Source: Mycolicibacterium canariasense (GTDB lineage: Bacteria; Actinomycetota; Actinomycetes; Mycobacteriales; Mycobacteriaceae). Taken from it: a DNA stretch of 64,000 bases. Numbering within the stretch: the first letter of the stretch is position 1; each line of letters starts with the position of its first letter. The stretch lies in the NCBI RefSeq assembly GCF_002101555.1, contig NZ_LQOL01000058.1:1-64000 (forward strand). The letters run 5' to 3'. Below are positions 16,579 through 27,685 of the stretch, piece after piece. Position numbers and translations under genes: made by a program. The notes under the pieces were generated by a model that made no database searches, was not told the origin of the DNA, and was given only the letters and a program-made list of their open reading frames with translations.

Positions 16579-18857
16579 GACAGCCGCTCCAGCAGCGCCA
16601 CGGGCAACTGCTCGAACAGATCGCCTGCCGGCACCGTGCCGGTGAACGTGCGCCCGGACAGCCGGTCCGACCAGGTGCCCGCGGGCACGTCCACGGTGGT
16701 GTCACCCCAGCCCGTCTCGTTCAGCCGGACGGTCCAGCGTGCCACCGCCACCACGACGTCGGCCCCGCGCCCGAACGCCACCACGTGCTCGGCCGCGGCA
16801 CCGGATGCCGACAGCGGGTGATACCCGCCGGACAGGAATGTGTCCGGTTTGTCGCGACGCAGTCGCAGGGCGGCGGCCACCACCCGAATCTTGGGATCGC
16901 TGCCGGCCGCCAGTGCGGCCCGGCGGGCCGCGTAGTCGACGAGGCGACGGTTGTCGGGGTCCACGAGGCTGTCGTCGGGCAACTCGGTGCCCTGGTAGAC
17001 ATCGGGGATGCCGGGCACAGTCAGGGCCAGCAGCTTCTGGCCCAGTGCGTCGCCGGTCGCGTGCGGGTGCACCTGCGCCACCAGTGCGGTCAGTTCGGTG
17101 GCCACCGGTCCGTCGATGATCGCGTCCAGCCAGGCGTGTACGGCCGTCTCGAAATCGCCGTCCGGGTCGTTCCACGTGGTGTGCGTGGCGGCCTCCCGGA
17201 TCGCCTTCTCGGCGTATCCGTGCAGGCGGGCGCGCAGCTCGTCGGACACCTCGCCGTCGACCGGCCACACACCGAAGATGTTCTGCCACAAGAACAGTGC
17301 GGTGTCCTCGTCGGGGGCCAGCACGACGTTCGACCAGCGCCGCACCCGGTCGGCCCACAGCGCGGGAATCTGGGACAGCACCCCGATCCGGGCCCGCACA
17401 TCCTCGCTGCGCTTGGTGTCATGGGTCGACGTGGTGACCATGGCGCGCGGCCACAGCCGGGCCCTGGTCGCCGAGCGCACGTGGAACTCGGCGACCGTGA
17501 CGCCGAATCGGTCGGGCTCGCCGCCCACCTCGTTCAGTGACACCAGGCGGGCGTCCCGGTAGAACAGGCAGTCCTCGACGGACTTCGCTGTCACCGCGCC
17601 ACACAGTTGCTGCAGCCGCTTGGCGCCCTCACCGCCGATGGCCAGCGACGTCGCGACGAGTTCCAGTGGTTGTGCAAGATCGCTTCGGGCAGCGGCGGTT
17701 TCGGCAATCGCGACGGGGCCGACGGCAGCCAGGCCCGGATAGTCGAACCGGTACACCCCGACATGGGTGAGCAACGCGGCCACCGCGTCGGCCAGCAGCG
17801 GATGATCGCTGCCGGCCTCGGCGGCAATGGTGCGACGCACCCGGGCCAGCTCGCTGCCGAGCGTCGAGGTCGCAGCGGCGGCCTTCAGCGCTCCGGTCGC
17901 CTCGGCGGTGTCCCGGTGATACAGGGTGCTCAGCTCCGATTCCCCGCTGGGGTCGACGAACACCCCGCCGATCTCGCGCAGCGCGTCGTAACCCGTGCCG
18001 CCGTCGACGGCCAGGCTGGTGTCCAGCGGCTCGTCGGGGGCCAGGATCTTCTCGATGACGATCCAGGCGTCCGGCCCGACCAGGTCGCGCAGCCGGGCCA
18101 GATAGCCGGGGGGGTCGGTCAGGCCGTCCGGATGGTCGATGCGCAGGCCGTCGACCAGGTGATCGGTGAACCAGCGCCGGACCTCGGCGTGGGTGGCGGC
18201 GAACACGTCGGGGTCTTCCTGCCGTAGGCCCGCCAGCGAGGTGATGGAGAAGAACCGCCGGTATCCGCACACGTTGTTGCGCCAACCGATCAGCTTGTAG
18301 TGCTGGCGGGCGTAGACGTCGGCGGGGGAGCCGGCACCGGTGCCCGGGGCGATCGGCCAGCTCCGGTCGCCCAGCCGCAGCACCTCGTCGTCGACGACCA
18401 GGTCGTCGACATCGGTGTCGGAGCCCAGGACCGGAAGCACGACCTTGCCACGCTCACCCTGGAACTCCAGGTCCCAGTCGATGTCGAAGAAACCCGCGTA
18501 CGCCGAATCCCGGCCGTGCTTGAGCACATCCCACCACCACGCGTTCTGCGTGGGATCGTCCACCCCGACGTGGTTGGGCACGATGTCCACCACCAGGCCC
18601 AGGCCCCGGGCCCTGGCGGCCGCCGAAAGACGTTGCAGCCCTTCGGGTCCGCCCAGGGCTTTGGATACCGTCGTCGGATCGGTGACGTCGTAGCCGTGGG
18701 TCGACCCGGCCGCCGCGGTCAGGATGGGGGACAGGTACAGGTGTGACACGCCGAGCTCGGCGAGATAGTCCAGCAGGCCTTCGGCGTCGGCGAAGGTGAA
18801 CGAATCACCGCGCAGCTGAAGGCGATACGTCGACAGGACAGCGCTGTTCCCGGTCAC
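16575..18857 (-). CDS. treY: Malto-oligosyltrehalose synthase
   Basis: Isomerises the reducing-end alpha-1,4 bond of a maltooligosaccharide to the alpha,alpha-1,1 bond of a trehalose end. I start at the GTG giving MTGNSAVLSTYRLQ (760 residues, close to the 765 of M. tuberculosis TreY); the open frame upstream overlaps treX and is not homologous. GH13 landmarks are DIVPNHVGVDDP, the nucleophile region GLRIDHPDGLTDPPGYL and VIEKILAPDE. It lies 11 bp after treX and is coupled to treZ. Confidence 0.95.
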   Translation of the reverse strand: MTGNSAVLSTYRLQLRGDSFTFADAEGLLDYLAELGVSHLYLSPILTAAAGSTHGYDVTDPTTVSKALGGPEGLQRLSAAARARGLGLVVDIVPNHVGVDDPTQNAWWWDVLKHGRDSAYAGFFDIDWDLEFQGERGKVVLPVLGSDTDVDDLVVDDEVLRLGDRSWPIAPGTGAGSPADVYARQHYKLIGWRNNVCGYRRFFSITSLAGLRQEDPDVFAATHAEVRRWFTDHLVDGLRIDHPDGLTDPPGYLARLRDLVGPDAWIVIEKILAPDEPLDTSLAVDGGTGYDALREIGGVFVDPSGESELSTLYHRDTAEATGALKAAAATSTLGSELARVRRTIAAEAGSDHPLLADAVAALLTHVGVYRFDYPGLAAVGPVAIAETAAARSDLAQPLELVATSLAIGGEGAKRLQQLCGAVTAKSVEDCLFYRDARLVSLNEVGGEPDRFGVTVAEFHVRSATRARLWPRAMVTTSTHDTKRSEDVRARIGVLSQIPALWADRVRRWSNVVLAPDEDTALFLWQNIFGVWPVDGEVSDELRARLHGYAEKAIREAATHTTWNDPDGDFETAVHAWLDAIIDGPVATELTALVAQVHPHATGDALGQKLLALTVPGIPDVYQGTELPDDSLVDPDNRRLVDYAARRAALAAGSDPKIRVVAAALRLRRDKPDTFLSGGYHPLSASGAAAEHVVAFGRGADVVVAVARWTVRLNETGWGDTTVDVPAGTWSDRLSGRTFTGTVPAGDLFEQLPVALLERLS

Positions 18858-18868
18858 CGGCCGTCCGC

Positions 18869-20998
<2,130 letters not shown>

Positions 20999-20999
20999 C

Positions 21000-23138
21000 T
21001 CACCACCACCCGGTCGCGGCCGCCATCTGGCGTCCCAACTCGTTCGTCATGGTGCGCATGTAGGTGGTCGAAAGATGGTGAGAGTCGTGGTACATCAACA
21101 CATTTCCCTCCACAACTCGACACACGTCTGGCCGGCACACCGCGTCGCTCATGTCGAGTGGCTTGAGGTTGGGAAACCTTCCTACGAAATCCAGGGTGGG
21201 GTTGTGGTCGGACAGTACCGCAGAGCGCTTCATGCCGCATGAGATGGCGTCCCCGCCGTCGGCCAGGCAGTCGGCGGCGAAGTACGGCTTGCCGTTGCGG
21301 ACCAGCCACGGGGTGTCACGCATCGCCAGCACGTTGATCCCGGCGTCGGCGAACTGCTGCCAGATGCCGATGTAGAAGCCGGGCATCACGTCACCGTCCT
21401 TGATGTTCCAGGGCCGGGTCGACGTGGTGAACACGTAGTCGGGATGGTCGGCGAGCAGTTTGGGCATCACCTTCTGGTTCCACTCCCGGCAGTTCGGGTA
21501 GGGCCGGTTGTCGCCCATGACGAGGGGTTTCTCCTCGGTGGTCAGCGGACAGCCCATCTTCAGATAGGTGACGATCTTGAAGTGGTGCAGCCGGCCGAGC
21601 AGGTCCAGCGCGGTGATCCAGTGTTCGGCGTGCGAGCCGCCGGCCAGCGCGACGGTCCGGGTGGCGTCCTTGTCGCCGTAGGTGCAGTTGATGATGTCGA
21701 CGCTGTCGAAGTCGGCGATACAGCCGTCGTCGGTGGTTTCCGGCAGGTCGTTCTTGGCTTCCAGCACGGTGGGCCGCATCGGCAGTTTGGGCACCTTGGC
21801 ATGGTTGAGCAGCGCCCGCGCACCCGGGTAATCGCGGGCCGAGAGCCCGGACAGTTCCTTGCCGCTGGCCCGCTGCACGGTGACGTGTTCCCGCCAGGTG
21901 AACGATGTCGCGGTCAGCGCCACGCCCAGCAGGGTGACCACCGAGCCGAGCGCGATCGTCGGGCGGCGCAGCCGGGCACGCCACGGCAGGACGGGCGCGG
22001 TGCGGGCCGCCGGCGCCCGGTAGCGCAGCGGTGTCTCCACATACCGGGTGGTCAGCCAGGCCAGCACCCCGGACACCAGGAGCACGACGGAACCGTCCAA
22101 CAGGCCGGCGTGCGGATCACCGCTGTAGGCCAGCCAGAAGATCAGCAGGGGCCAGTGCCACAGATAGAGCGCGTACGCCATCGAACCCAGCGACACGAAC
22201 GCCTGGGTGGCCAGCAGCCGGTTGGGCACGGGCAGCGGCGCGTCGCCGCGGTTGGCCGCCGACAGGATGAACAGCACCGTGGCGCCGACGGGCACCAGTG
22301 CCCACGGGCCGGGGAACTCCCGCACCCCGTCGATGAGGGCACCGCAGCCGACGATCGCGGCCAGTGCCACGGTGGCGATCACCGTTCGCAGCCACATCGG
22401 CCAGTGCACCCGGGGCACCAGGGCACCGGCCAGGACGCCGGCGAGCAGCTCCCAGCCGCGGGCGAAGCTGTTGTAGTACGCGGTGGCCTGGTCGGTGTTG
22501 TGGGCGATGATCGCGTATACGAACGAGGCGACGGTCAACCCCGCGATGAGGATGATGAATGCGGCCCGCAGGTGCCGCCCCAGCCGGTTGCGCAGCAGAT
22601 AAGCGAACCCGAACACCAGCGCCAGGAAGGCGATGTAGAACTGGCCCTGCACCGACATCGACCAGATGTGCTGCAGCGGGCTGACGGCCTCTCCGGCGCG
22701 GAGATAGTTGGCCGCGGTGGCGGCCAGCTCCCAGTTCTGGAAGTAGCCCAGGCTTGCCAGGCTCTGATCGGCAAACGTCTCCCAGCGAGTTTCCGGTTGC
22801 ACCAGGATGGTCAGCACCGCCGCGGCGGCCAGCACCACCACCAGTGCGGGCAGCAGGCGCCGCACCAGGCGGATGACCTCGGGCACCGGCCGCAGTGCCG
22901 CGCCGGGCCGCAGCGCCATGCGCAGCAGCCGGCCGCCGAAGAAGAATCCGGACAGGGCGAGGAAGACGTCCACACCACCGGAAACCCGCCCGAACCAGAC
23001 GTGGAACACCGCCACCAGAGCGATCGCGACCCCGCGTAACCCGTCCAGGTCGTGCCGGTAGAAACCCGATGTGCGGGTGCCCATTTCGGCGCGGTCGGCG
23101 GCACCGGAGGTGGTCCGGCTGGTGGTTGGGGTCTTCAT
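21000..23138 (-). CDS. Acyltransferase 3 / SGNH fusion membrane protein (Rv1565c-like)
   Basis: The 712-residue protein has an N-terminal acyltransferase-3 domain of about 10 helices, with the conserved LDGLRG opening and HVWFG histidine. A C-terminal SGNH-like esterase domain outside the membrane follows, with AGGSHAEHW and a late DSHHLS containing the Asp-His pair. OafA/OatA-type enzymes of this shape O-acetylate or O-acylate cell-wall sugars. It is first in the operon with treX, treY and treZ, so a trehalose- or maltodextrin-linked acceptor is possible, but this is inference from location only. Confidence 0.85.
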   Translation of the reverse strand: MKTPTTSRTTSGAADRAEMGTRTSGFYRHDLDGLRGVAIALVAVFHVWFGRVSGGVDVFLALSGFFFGGRLLRMALRPGAALRPVPEVIRLVRRLLPALVVVLAAAAVLTILVQPETRWETFADQSLASLGYFQNWELAATAANYLRAGEAVSPLQHIWSMSVQGQFYIAFLALVFGFAYLLRNRLGRHLRAAFIILIAGLTVASFVYAIIAHNTDQATAYYNSFARGWELLAGVLAGALVPRVHWPMWLRTVIATVALAAIVGCGALIDGVREFPGPWALVPVGATVLFILSAANRGDAPLPVPNRLLATQAFVSLGSMAYALYLWHWPLLIFWLAYSGDPHAGLLDGSVVLLVSGVLAWLTTRYVETPLRYRAPAARTAPVLPWRARLRRPTIALGSVVTLLGVALTATSFTWREHVTVQRASGKELSGLSARDYPGARALLNHAKVPKLPMRPTVLEAKNDLPETTDDGCIADFDSVDIINCTYGDKDATRTVALAGGSHAEHWITALDLLGRLHHFKIVTYLKMGCPLTTEEKPLVMGDNRPYPNCREWNQKVMPKLLADHPDYVFTTSTRPWNIKDGDVMPGFYIGIWQQFADAGINVLAMRDTPWLVRNGKPYFAADCLADGGDAISCGMKRSAVLSDHNPTLDFVGRFPNLKPLDMSDAVCRPDVCRVVEGNVLMYHDSHHLSTTYMRTMTNELGRQMAAATGWW

Positions 23139-23150
23139 GGTCGGTGACTC

Positions 23151-23156
23151 AATCTA
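23151..23156 (-). promoter_or_regulatory. Candidate -10 for the acyltransferase-treXYZ operon
   Basis: TAGATT on the minus strand fits TANNNT and lies 12 nt before the ATG at 23138. It faces the bioA promoter across a 92-bp gap. No clear -35. Confidence 0.35.
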
Positions 23157-23178
23157 CCCAAGATCCCTGGAGACCTCA

Positions 23179-23191
23179 GGTCACGGTGACC
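23179..23191. promoter_or_regulatory. 13-bp palindrome in the acyltransferase-bioA gap
   Basis: GGTCACGGTGACC is a perfect inverted repeat, centred 46 bp upstream of the bioA ATG and just upstream of where a bioA -35 would lie. It is not the BioQ box found elsewhere in the window. It may bind a different dimeric regulator. Confidence 0.4.
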
Positions 23192-23216
23192 GCCGCGTCG
23201 CCTGTGAGCAAAGCGA

Positions 23217-23222
23217 TAGTGT
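23217..23222 (+). promoter_or_regulatory. Candidate -10 for bioA
   Basis: TAGTGT fits TANNNT and ends 8 nt before the ATG at 23231, which would give a leaderless or near-leaderless mRNA. This spacing is also the reason to prefer this ATG over the in-frame GTG at 23219, which sits inside the -10. Confidence 0.4.
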
Positions 23223-23230
23223 CGGATCCC

Positions 23231-24523
23231 ATGCCCGCGTTGACACCCGACGAGATCAGCGCGATCGACGCCGCGCATGTCTGGCACCCGTACAGCACCA
23301 TCGGCGCCCAGGCGTTGCCGCCGGTGGTCGCCGTCGGCGCCAAGGGCGCCTGGTTGACGCTGGTGCACGACGGGGCCCGGATCCAGGCGCTGGACGCGAT
23401 GAGCTCGTGGTGGACGGCGGTGCACGGGCACGGGCACCCGGTGCTCGACGCGGCCATCACCGCGCAGCTGGCCACCATGAATCACGTCATGTTCGGCGGG
23501 CTCACCCACGAGCCCGCGGCCCGGCTGGCCCAGCTGCTGGTCGAGGTCACCCCGGCCGGGCTGGAGACGGTGTTCTTCAGCGATTCGGGGTCGGTGGCCG
23601 TCGAGGTGGCCGCCAAGATGGCCCTGCAGTATTGGCGCAGCCGGGGCCGGCCGGCCAAACACCGGCTGATGACCTGGCGGGGCGGCTATCACGGTGACAC
23701 GTTCACCCCGATGAGCGTGTGCGATCCCGACGGCGGCATGCACGAGCTGTGGACCGATGTGCTGACCCCGCAGGTGTTCGCCCCGCGGGTGCCGTCGGAC
23801 TACGACCCCGCCTACAGCGCAGCGTTCGAGGCGCAGCTGGCCGAGCACGCCGGCGAGCTGGCCGCCGTCATCGTCGAACCCGTGGTGCAGGGCGCCGGCG
23901 GCATGCGGTTCCACGACCCCCGCTATCTGAGCGATCTGCGCGCGGCCTGTGACCGGCACGGTGTGCTGCTCATCTTCGACGAGATCGCGACCGGTTTCGG
24001 GCGCACCGGCGCGCTGTTCGCCGCCGACCACGCCGGGGTCACCCCGGACATCATGTGTGTGGGCAAGGCCCTCACCGGCGGATACGTCACCTTGGCCGCC
24101 ACGTTGTGCACGACGGAGGTGGCACGGACCATCAGCTCCGGTGAGCCGGGGACGTTGATGCACGGCCCGACGTTCATGGCCAACGCGCTGGCGTGCGCGG
24201 TGTCGGTGGCCTCGGTGGAGCTGCTGCTGAGCAGTGACTGGCCGGCGCGGGTGCGCGCGATCGAGGCCGGTCTACGCGCCGGGCTTGAACCGGCGCGGGA
24301 ACTGCCGGGGGTGACCGACGTCCGGGTGCTCGGGGCGATCGGGGTGGTCGAGATGGCCGAGCCGGTGGACATGGCGGTGGCCACGGAGGCGGCGTTGCGG
24401 CACGGGGTATGGCTGCGGCCGTTCGGCCGGCTGGTCTATGCCATGCCGCCGTTCATCTGTACGACCGACGAGATCGCGCAGATCGGTGCGGCGATGGTGG
24501 CGGTGGCGCGTGCGCTAGTCTGA
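23231..24523 (+). CDS. bioA: Adenosylmethionine-8-amino-7-oxononanoate aminotransferase
   Basis: PLP enzyme that turns KAPA into DAPA using S-adenosylmethionine as amino donor, the antepenultimate step of biotin synthesis. The 430 residues match the 437 of M. tuberculosis BioA. Visible features are HPYSTIGAQ, the aromatic SSWWTAVHGHGHP active-site segment, FFSDSGSVAVE, GGYHGDTF, the aspartate of LIFDEIATGFGRTG and the Schiff-base lysine K279 in CVGKALTGGY. It precedes bioF by 37 bp, but that gap has a BioQ operator, so bioFD may be controlled separately. Confidence 0.96.
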   Translation: MPALTPDEISAIDAAHVWHPYSTIGAQALPPVVAVGAKGAWLTLVHDGARIQALDAMSSWWTAVHGHGHPVLDAAITAQLATMNHVMFGGLTHEPAARLAQLLVEVTPAGLETVFFSDSGSVAVEVAAKMALQYWRSRGRPAKHRLMTWRGGYHGDTFTPMSVCDPDGGMHELWTDVLTPQVFAPRVPSDYDPAYSAAFEAQLAEHAGELAAVIVEPVVQGAGGMRFHDPRYLSDLRAACDRHGVLLIFDEIATGFGRTGALFAADHAGVTPDIMCVGKALTGGYVTLAATLCTTEVARTISSGEPGTLMHGPTFMANALACAVSVASVELLLSSDWPARVRAIEAGLRAGLEPARELPGVTDVRVLGAIGVVEMAEPVDMAVATEAALRHGVWLRPFGRLVYAMPPFICTTDEIAQIGAAMVAVARALV

Positions 24524-24531
24524 GCGGGAAT

Positions 24532-24544
24532 TGAACACCGTTCA
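24532..24544. promoter_or_regulatory. BioQ operator upstream of bioF
   Basis: TGAACACCGTTCA is a 5-3-5 inverted repeat in the bioA-bioF gap. With one flanking base on each side it is the exact reverse complement of the site in the bioQ-bioB gap. A TAGTCT -10-like hexamer at 24516-24521, overlapping the bioA stop, would put the transcription start at or just before the operator. The BioQ repressor is encoded 4 kb away. Confidence 0.88.
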
Positions 24545-24560
24545 GGAGGTCGTCGCACCC

Positions 24561-25706
24561 GTGACCCGCACCGGTCTTTCGCCGCTGGCCTGGCTGGCCG
24601 AGGTCGAGCAGCAGCGCCGCGCCGCCGGGCTGCGCCGCTCGCTGCGGGTCCGCCCGCCGGTCGGTGCCGAACTGGATCTGGCTTCCAACGACTACCTCGG
24701 GTTGTCTCAGCACCCCGCCGTGCTCGACGGCGGCGTGCAGGCGCTGCGCACCTGGGGGGCCGGTGCGGGTGGGTCGCGGCTGGTCACCGGCAACACCGAG
24801 CTGCACGAGGAGTTCGAGACCGAACTGGCCCGCTTCACCGGCGCCGAGTCGGCGCTGGTGTTCTCGTCGGGCTACACCGCCAATATCGGCGCCCTCGTCG
24901 CGCTGTCGGGGCCGGGTTCGCTGATCGTCTCCGACGCGTTGTCCCATGCGTCGCTGGTGGATGCCTGCCGGCTGTCCCGGGCTCGGGTGGCGATCGCTCC
25001 CCACCGGGACGTCGCCGCCGTCGAGACGGCGCTGGCCGAGCGGGCCGAGCAGCGGGCGGTGGTGGTCACCGAGTCGGTGTTCTCCGCCGACGGCGTGCTG
25101 GCCCCGCTGCGCGACCTGCACGACGTGTGCCGCAAGCACGGTGCGTTGCTGTTCGTCGACGAGGCGCATGGGGTCGGGGTGCGCGGTAGCGGTGGCCAGG
25201 GGCTGCTGTTCGAGACCGGGCTGGCCGGCGCTCCCGACGTGGTGATGACGACGACGCTGTCCAAGGCACTCGGATCGCAGGGCGGGGTGGTGCTCGGCCC
25301 CGCGGCGGTGCGGGCCCACCTGATCGACGCGGCCCGCCCGTTCATCTTCGACACCGGGTTGGCGCCGGCCGCCGTCGGCGCCGCCCTGGCGGCGCTGCGG
25401 GTGCTGATCGCCGAGCCGCAGCGGGCGGCCACGGTGTTGGCCCGCGCCACCGAACTGGCCCGGGTGTGCGATGTGCCCGACGATCCCACTTCGGCGGTGG
25501 TGTCGGTGATCCTCGGTGCGCCCGAGGTGGCCGTCGCCGCCGCGGCGGCCTGTCTGGACCGCGGCGTGCGGGTCGGGTGTTTCCGACCGCCGAGCGTGCC
25601 CGCCGGCACCTCCCGGCTGCGGCTGACCGCACGGGCATCGCTGTCCGCCGACGAGATGCAGTTGGCTCGCGAGGTGCTGACCGACGTGCTGGCATCGGCT
25701 CGATGA
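24561..25706 (+). CDS. bioF: 8-amino-7-oxononanoate synthase
   Basis: Condenses pimeloyl-ACP or -CoA with alanine to KAPA, PLP-dependent. The GTG at 24561 gives 381 residues; the open frame begins upstream at a TTG, but that lies inside the BioQ operator. AGGAGG is 11 nt before the GTG. Family features: LASNDYLGLS, GAGAGGSRLVTGN, HEEFE, DALSHASLVD, VDEAHGVGVRG, and K235 in TTTLSKALGSQGG as Schiff-base lysine. Followed 7 bp later by bioD. Corresponds to Rv1569. Confidence 0.96.
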   Translation: MTRTGLSPLAWLAEVEQQRRAAGLRRSLRVRPPVGAELDLASNDYLGLSQHPAVLDGGVQALRTWGAGAGGSRLVTGNTELHEEFETELARFTGAESALVFSSGYTANIGALVALSGPGSLIVSDALSHASLVDACRLSRARVAIAPHRDVAAVETALAERAEQRAVVVTESVFSADGVLAPLRDLHDVCRKHGALLFVDEAHGVGVRGSGGQGLLFETGLAGAPDVVMTTTLSKALGSQGGVVLGPAAVRAHLIDAARPFIFDTGLAPAAVGAALAALRVLIAEPQRAATVLARATELARVCDVPDDPTSAVVSVILGAPEVAVAAAAACLDRGVRVGCFRPPSVPAGTSRLRLTARASLSADEMQLAREVLTDVLASAR

Positions 25707-25713
25707 GGCCACG

Positions 25714-26385
25714 GTGAGCCTGCTGTTGGTGACCGGCACCGACACCGGTGTCGGCAAGACGGTGACCACCGCGGCGCTGGCCGGTGCGGCCCGGCAGGCC
25801 GGGCTGGACGTCGCGGTGTGCAAGCCGGTGCAGACCGGAACCGCCAACGACGACGACGACCTGGGGGAGGTCGGGCGGCTCGCCGGTGTCACCGCACTGC
25901 ACGGCGGCTGGCGTTATCCCGAGCCGCTGGCACCGGTGGCCGCGGCGGCGCGGGCCGGTCTGCCGTTGCCCACCAGGGCCGAGCTGGTCGCGTCGGTGCG
26001 GGCGGTCGATGCCCCGGGCCGGCTGACCCTGGTCGAGGGTGCCGGCGGGCTGCTGGTCGAACTGGGGTCGGCCGGGGTGACACTGCGTGATCTCGCCGCC
26101 GATCTCGACGCCCCGGTGCTGCTGGTCGTCGCCCCCGGGCTGGGCACCCTGAACCACACCGCGCTGACGCTGGAATCTCTTGCCGCTCACGGTATTCCGT
26201 GCGCGGGATTGGTCATCGGGAGCTGGCCGACCGATCCCGGGGTGGCCGAACAGGGCAACCGGGAGGCACTGGCGCGGCTGGCGCCCCTGCGCGCCGTGCT
26301 GCCGGCAGCCGCCGCGTGTCGCGGCGATTTCGCCGCGTTGAGCGCCGCCGCATTCGACCGGGATTGGCTCGCCGGCCTGGTCTGA
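25714..26385 (+). CDS. bioD: Dethiobiotin synthetase
   Basis: ATP-dependent carboxylation of DAPA to dethiobiotin. The 223-residue P-loop protein has GTDTGVGKT at residues 8-16 with K15 and T16 as nucleotide ligands, CKPVQTG for substrate binding and VEGAGGLLVE as the second magnesium site. GTG start, 7 bp after bioF. The HXTX gene behind it begins 1 bp after the stop, so bioF, bioD and that gene form one unit. Confidence 0.95.
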   Translation: MSLLLVTGTDTGVGKTVTTAALAGAARQAGLDVAVCKPVQTGTANDDDDLGEVGRLAGVTALHGGWRYPEPLAPVAAAARAGLPLPTRAELVASVRAVDAPGRLTLVEGAGGLLVELGSAGVTLRDLAADLDAPVLLVVAPGLGTLNHTALTLESLAAHGIPCAGLVIGSWPTDPGVAEQGNREALARLAPLRAVLPAAAACRGDFAALSAAAFDRDWLAGLV

Positions 26386-26386
26386 G

Positions 26387-26899
26387 ATGGTGCATTCCGT
26401 CGAGCTGGTCTTCGACCCGGATACCGAGACCACGGTCCGGTCGATATGGGACGCCCTGCACGAGCACGGCATCCGGGCTCCATCGCCGGGGGCACGGCCG
26501 CACACCACCGCCATCGTCGCCGATCGGATCGACGCCGAGGTGCTCACGGCACTCGCCGGGCTGGCCGGCCGGTTCCCGTTGCGTGTCCGCATCGGTGCCG
26601 CGCTGGTGTTCGGTCGCTCGGCAGGGATCCTGGCCCGGCTGGTGGTGCCCAGCACCGAGTTGCTGGACCTGCACCGCGAGGTCGCCCGGCTCGCTGCGGC
26701 GTATCTGCGTCCGGGCCCCCTGCCGCACACCCTGCCGGGGGACTGGACGCCGCACGTCACGCTGGCGCGCCGCGTCGAACCGGCCCAGCTGGCCACCGCG
26801 CTGCACATCACCGGGCGACCTGCCGAGATCGAGGCCACCGCCATCGGGCTGCGGCTGTGGGACAGTGCCACCCGCACCGAGCGATTCGTGGAGTTCTAG
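26387..26899 (+). CDS. 2H phosphoesterase, 2'-5' RNA ligase-like (Rv1571-like)
   Basis: The 170-residue protein has the two histidine motifs of the 2H superfamily: HTT after PGARP and HVT after GDWTP. These proteins open or form 2',3'-cyclic phosphates or 2'-5' linkages in RNA; the substrate here is unknown. It starts 1 bp after bioD, and in M. tuberculosis Rv1571 holds the same place, so the link with the biotin unit is conserved although no biotin role is evident. Confidence 0.75.
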   Translation: MVHSVELVFDPDTETTVRSIWDALHEHGIRAPSPGARPHTTAIVADRIDAEVLTALAGLAGRFPLRVRIGAALVFGRSAGILARLVVPSTELLDLHREVARLAAAYLRPGPLPHTLPGDWTPHVTLARRVEPAQLATALHITGRPAEIEATAIGLRLWDSATRTERFVEF

Positions 26900-26903
26900 G
26901 CGA

Positions 26904-27215
26904 TCACGGCCGCGGCTCCGTGAGCCGCCCGGACACGATGGCATTCAGCGCGGCGATGTGCCCGCGGTACGCGATGCGCCCGGCGTCGGTGAGCCGGGCC
27001 CGCAGCTTGTGCCTGCTGCCCTCGAGCCGGCGTTCGGTGTGCAGGTAACCGGCGTCCTCCAGGACGGCGAGCTGTTTGGACAATGCCGAGTCGGACAGCC
27101 CGAGATGGTCTTTCAGATAACCGAATTCGGCCCAGTCGGCGGCGTCCAGGGTGGCCACCAAGGTCAGCCTGGTGCTGGGGTGGATCAGGTCGTCGAAACG
27201 CGCGGGGTCAGGCAT
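26904..27215 (-). CDS. Winged-helix transcriptional regulator (MarR/ArsR-like)
   Basis: A 103-residue DNA-binding protein. The winged helix-turn-helix is visible as HPSTRLTLVATL, EFGYLKDHLGLSDSALSKQL and AGYLHTERRL, with an arginine-rich wing. I start at MPDPARFDD because the longer frame lies inside the membrane gene upstream. Its start overlaps the end of that membrane gene by 8 bp, so the two are co-expressed. The large palindrome at 27704-27734 is a plausible autoregulatory site. Small regulators of this group are usually paired with a membrane or transport gene, as here. Confidence 0.78.
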   Translation of the reverse strand: MPDPARFDDLIHPSTRLTLVATLDAADWAEFGYLKDHLGLSDSALSKQLAVLEDAGYLHTERRLEGSRHKLRARLTDAGRIAYRGHIAALNAIVSGRLTEPRP

Positions 27216-27672
27216 GCGCCCACCGGCGGGTGACCCGCAGGATCTCCGGTCCGCCGAACCCGACCACCGTCGCCGCCAGGACCGCGGCCCACGTTCCGGC
27301 ATGCCGGACGCCGTCGGCGTGCAGCGCGAAACCGGCCGCGACGGTCAGGACGACCAGGCTCAGCAGGATCCCGACCACCACCAGCGGTACCCGCTGACCC
27401 GCGGTGGCAGCGCTGACCTGCACCCGGTCCGACCGGTGCCGGCCACTGAGCAGCCGCGAGGCCACCGTGCTGTGCCCGATCGCGAACGCAATCGTCGCGA
27501 TGGTGGTCAGCCAGTGCGGGCCGAGGTCGCCGAGCACGCCGAGCGCCACCCACGCCGCGGCCATCGCCCACCAGTACCCGCGTGGCAGGCCCACTTCGGC
27601 GGCCACCCGGCGGCGTGCGTGCTCGGCGGTCTCCAGTGCGTTGCGTGCCCCCTCGGGCGTGATGTCGTCCAT
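27208..27672 (-). CDS. Small integral membrane protein, co-operonic with the regulator
   Basis: The 154-residue product has about four hydrophobic helices (WWAMAAAWVALGVLG, IATIAFAIGHSTV, VPLVVVGILLSLVVL, AAVLAATVVGF) after an amphipathic N-terminus. I start at the ATG giving MDDITPEGARN, since the open frame upstream runs through the palindrome and the neighbouring gene. The gene ends 8 bp inside the regulator gene. No family can be named; membrane proteins of this size next to such regulators are common in actinobacteria. Confidence 0.65.
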   Translation of the reverse strand: MDDITPEGARNALETAEHARRRVAAEVGLPRGYWWAMAAAWVALGVLGDLGPHWLTTIATIAFAIGHSTVASRLLSGRHRSDRVQVSAATAGQRVPLVVVGILLSLVVLTVAAGFALHADGVRHAGTWAAVLAATVVGFGGPEILRVTRRWAHA

Positions 27673-27685
27673 GGCGCCTCCCCAC

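Noticed and set aside
24531..24560. bioF start at the TTG within the operator
   Set aside because: It would place the start codon in the BioQ box; the GTG at 24561 has an AGGAGG upstream and the normal BioF N-terminus.
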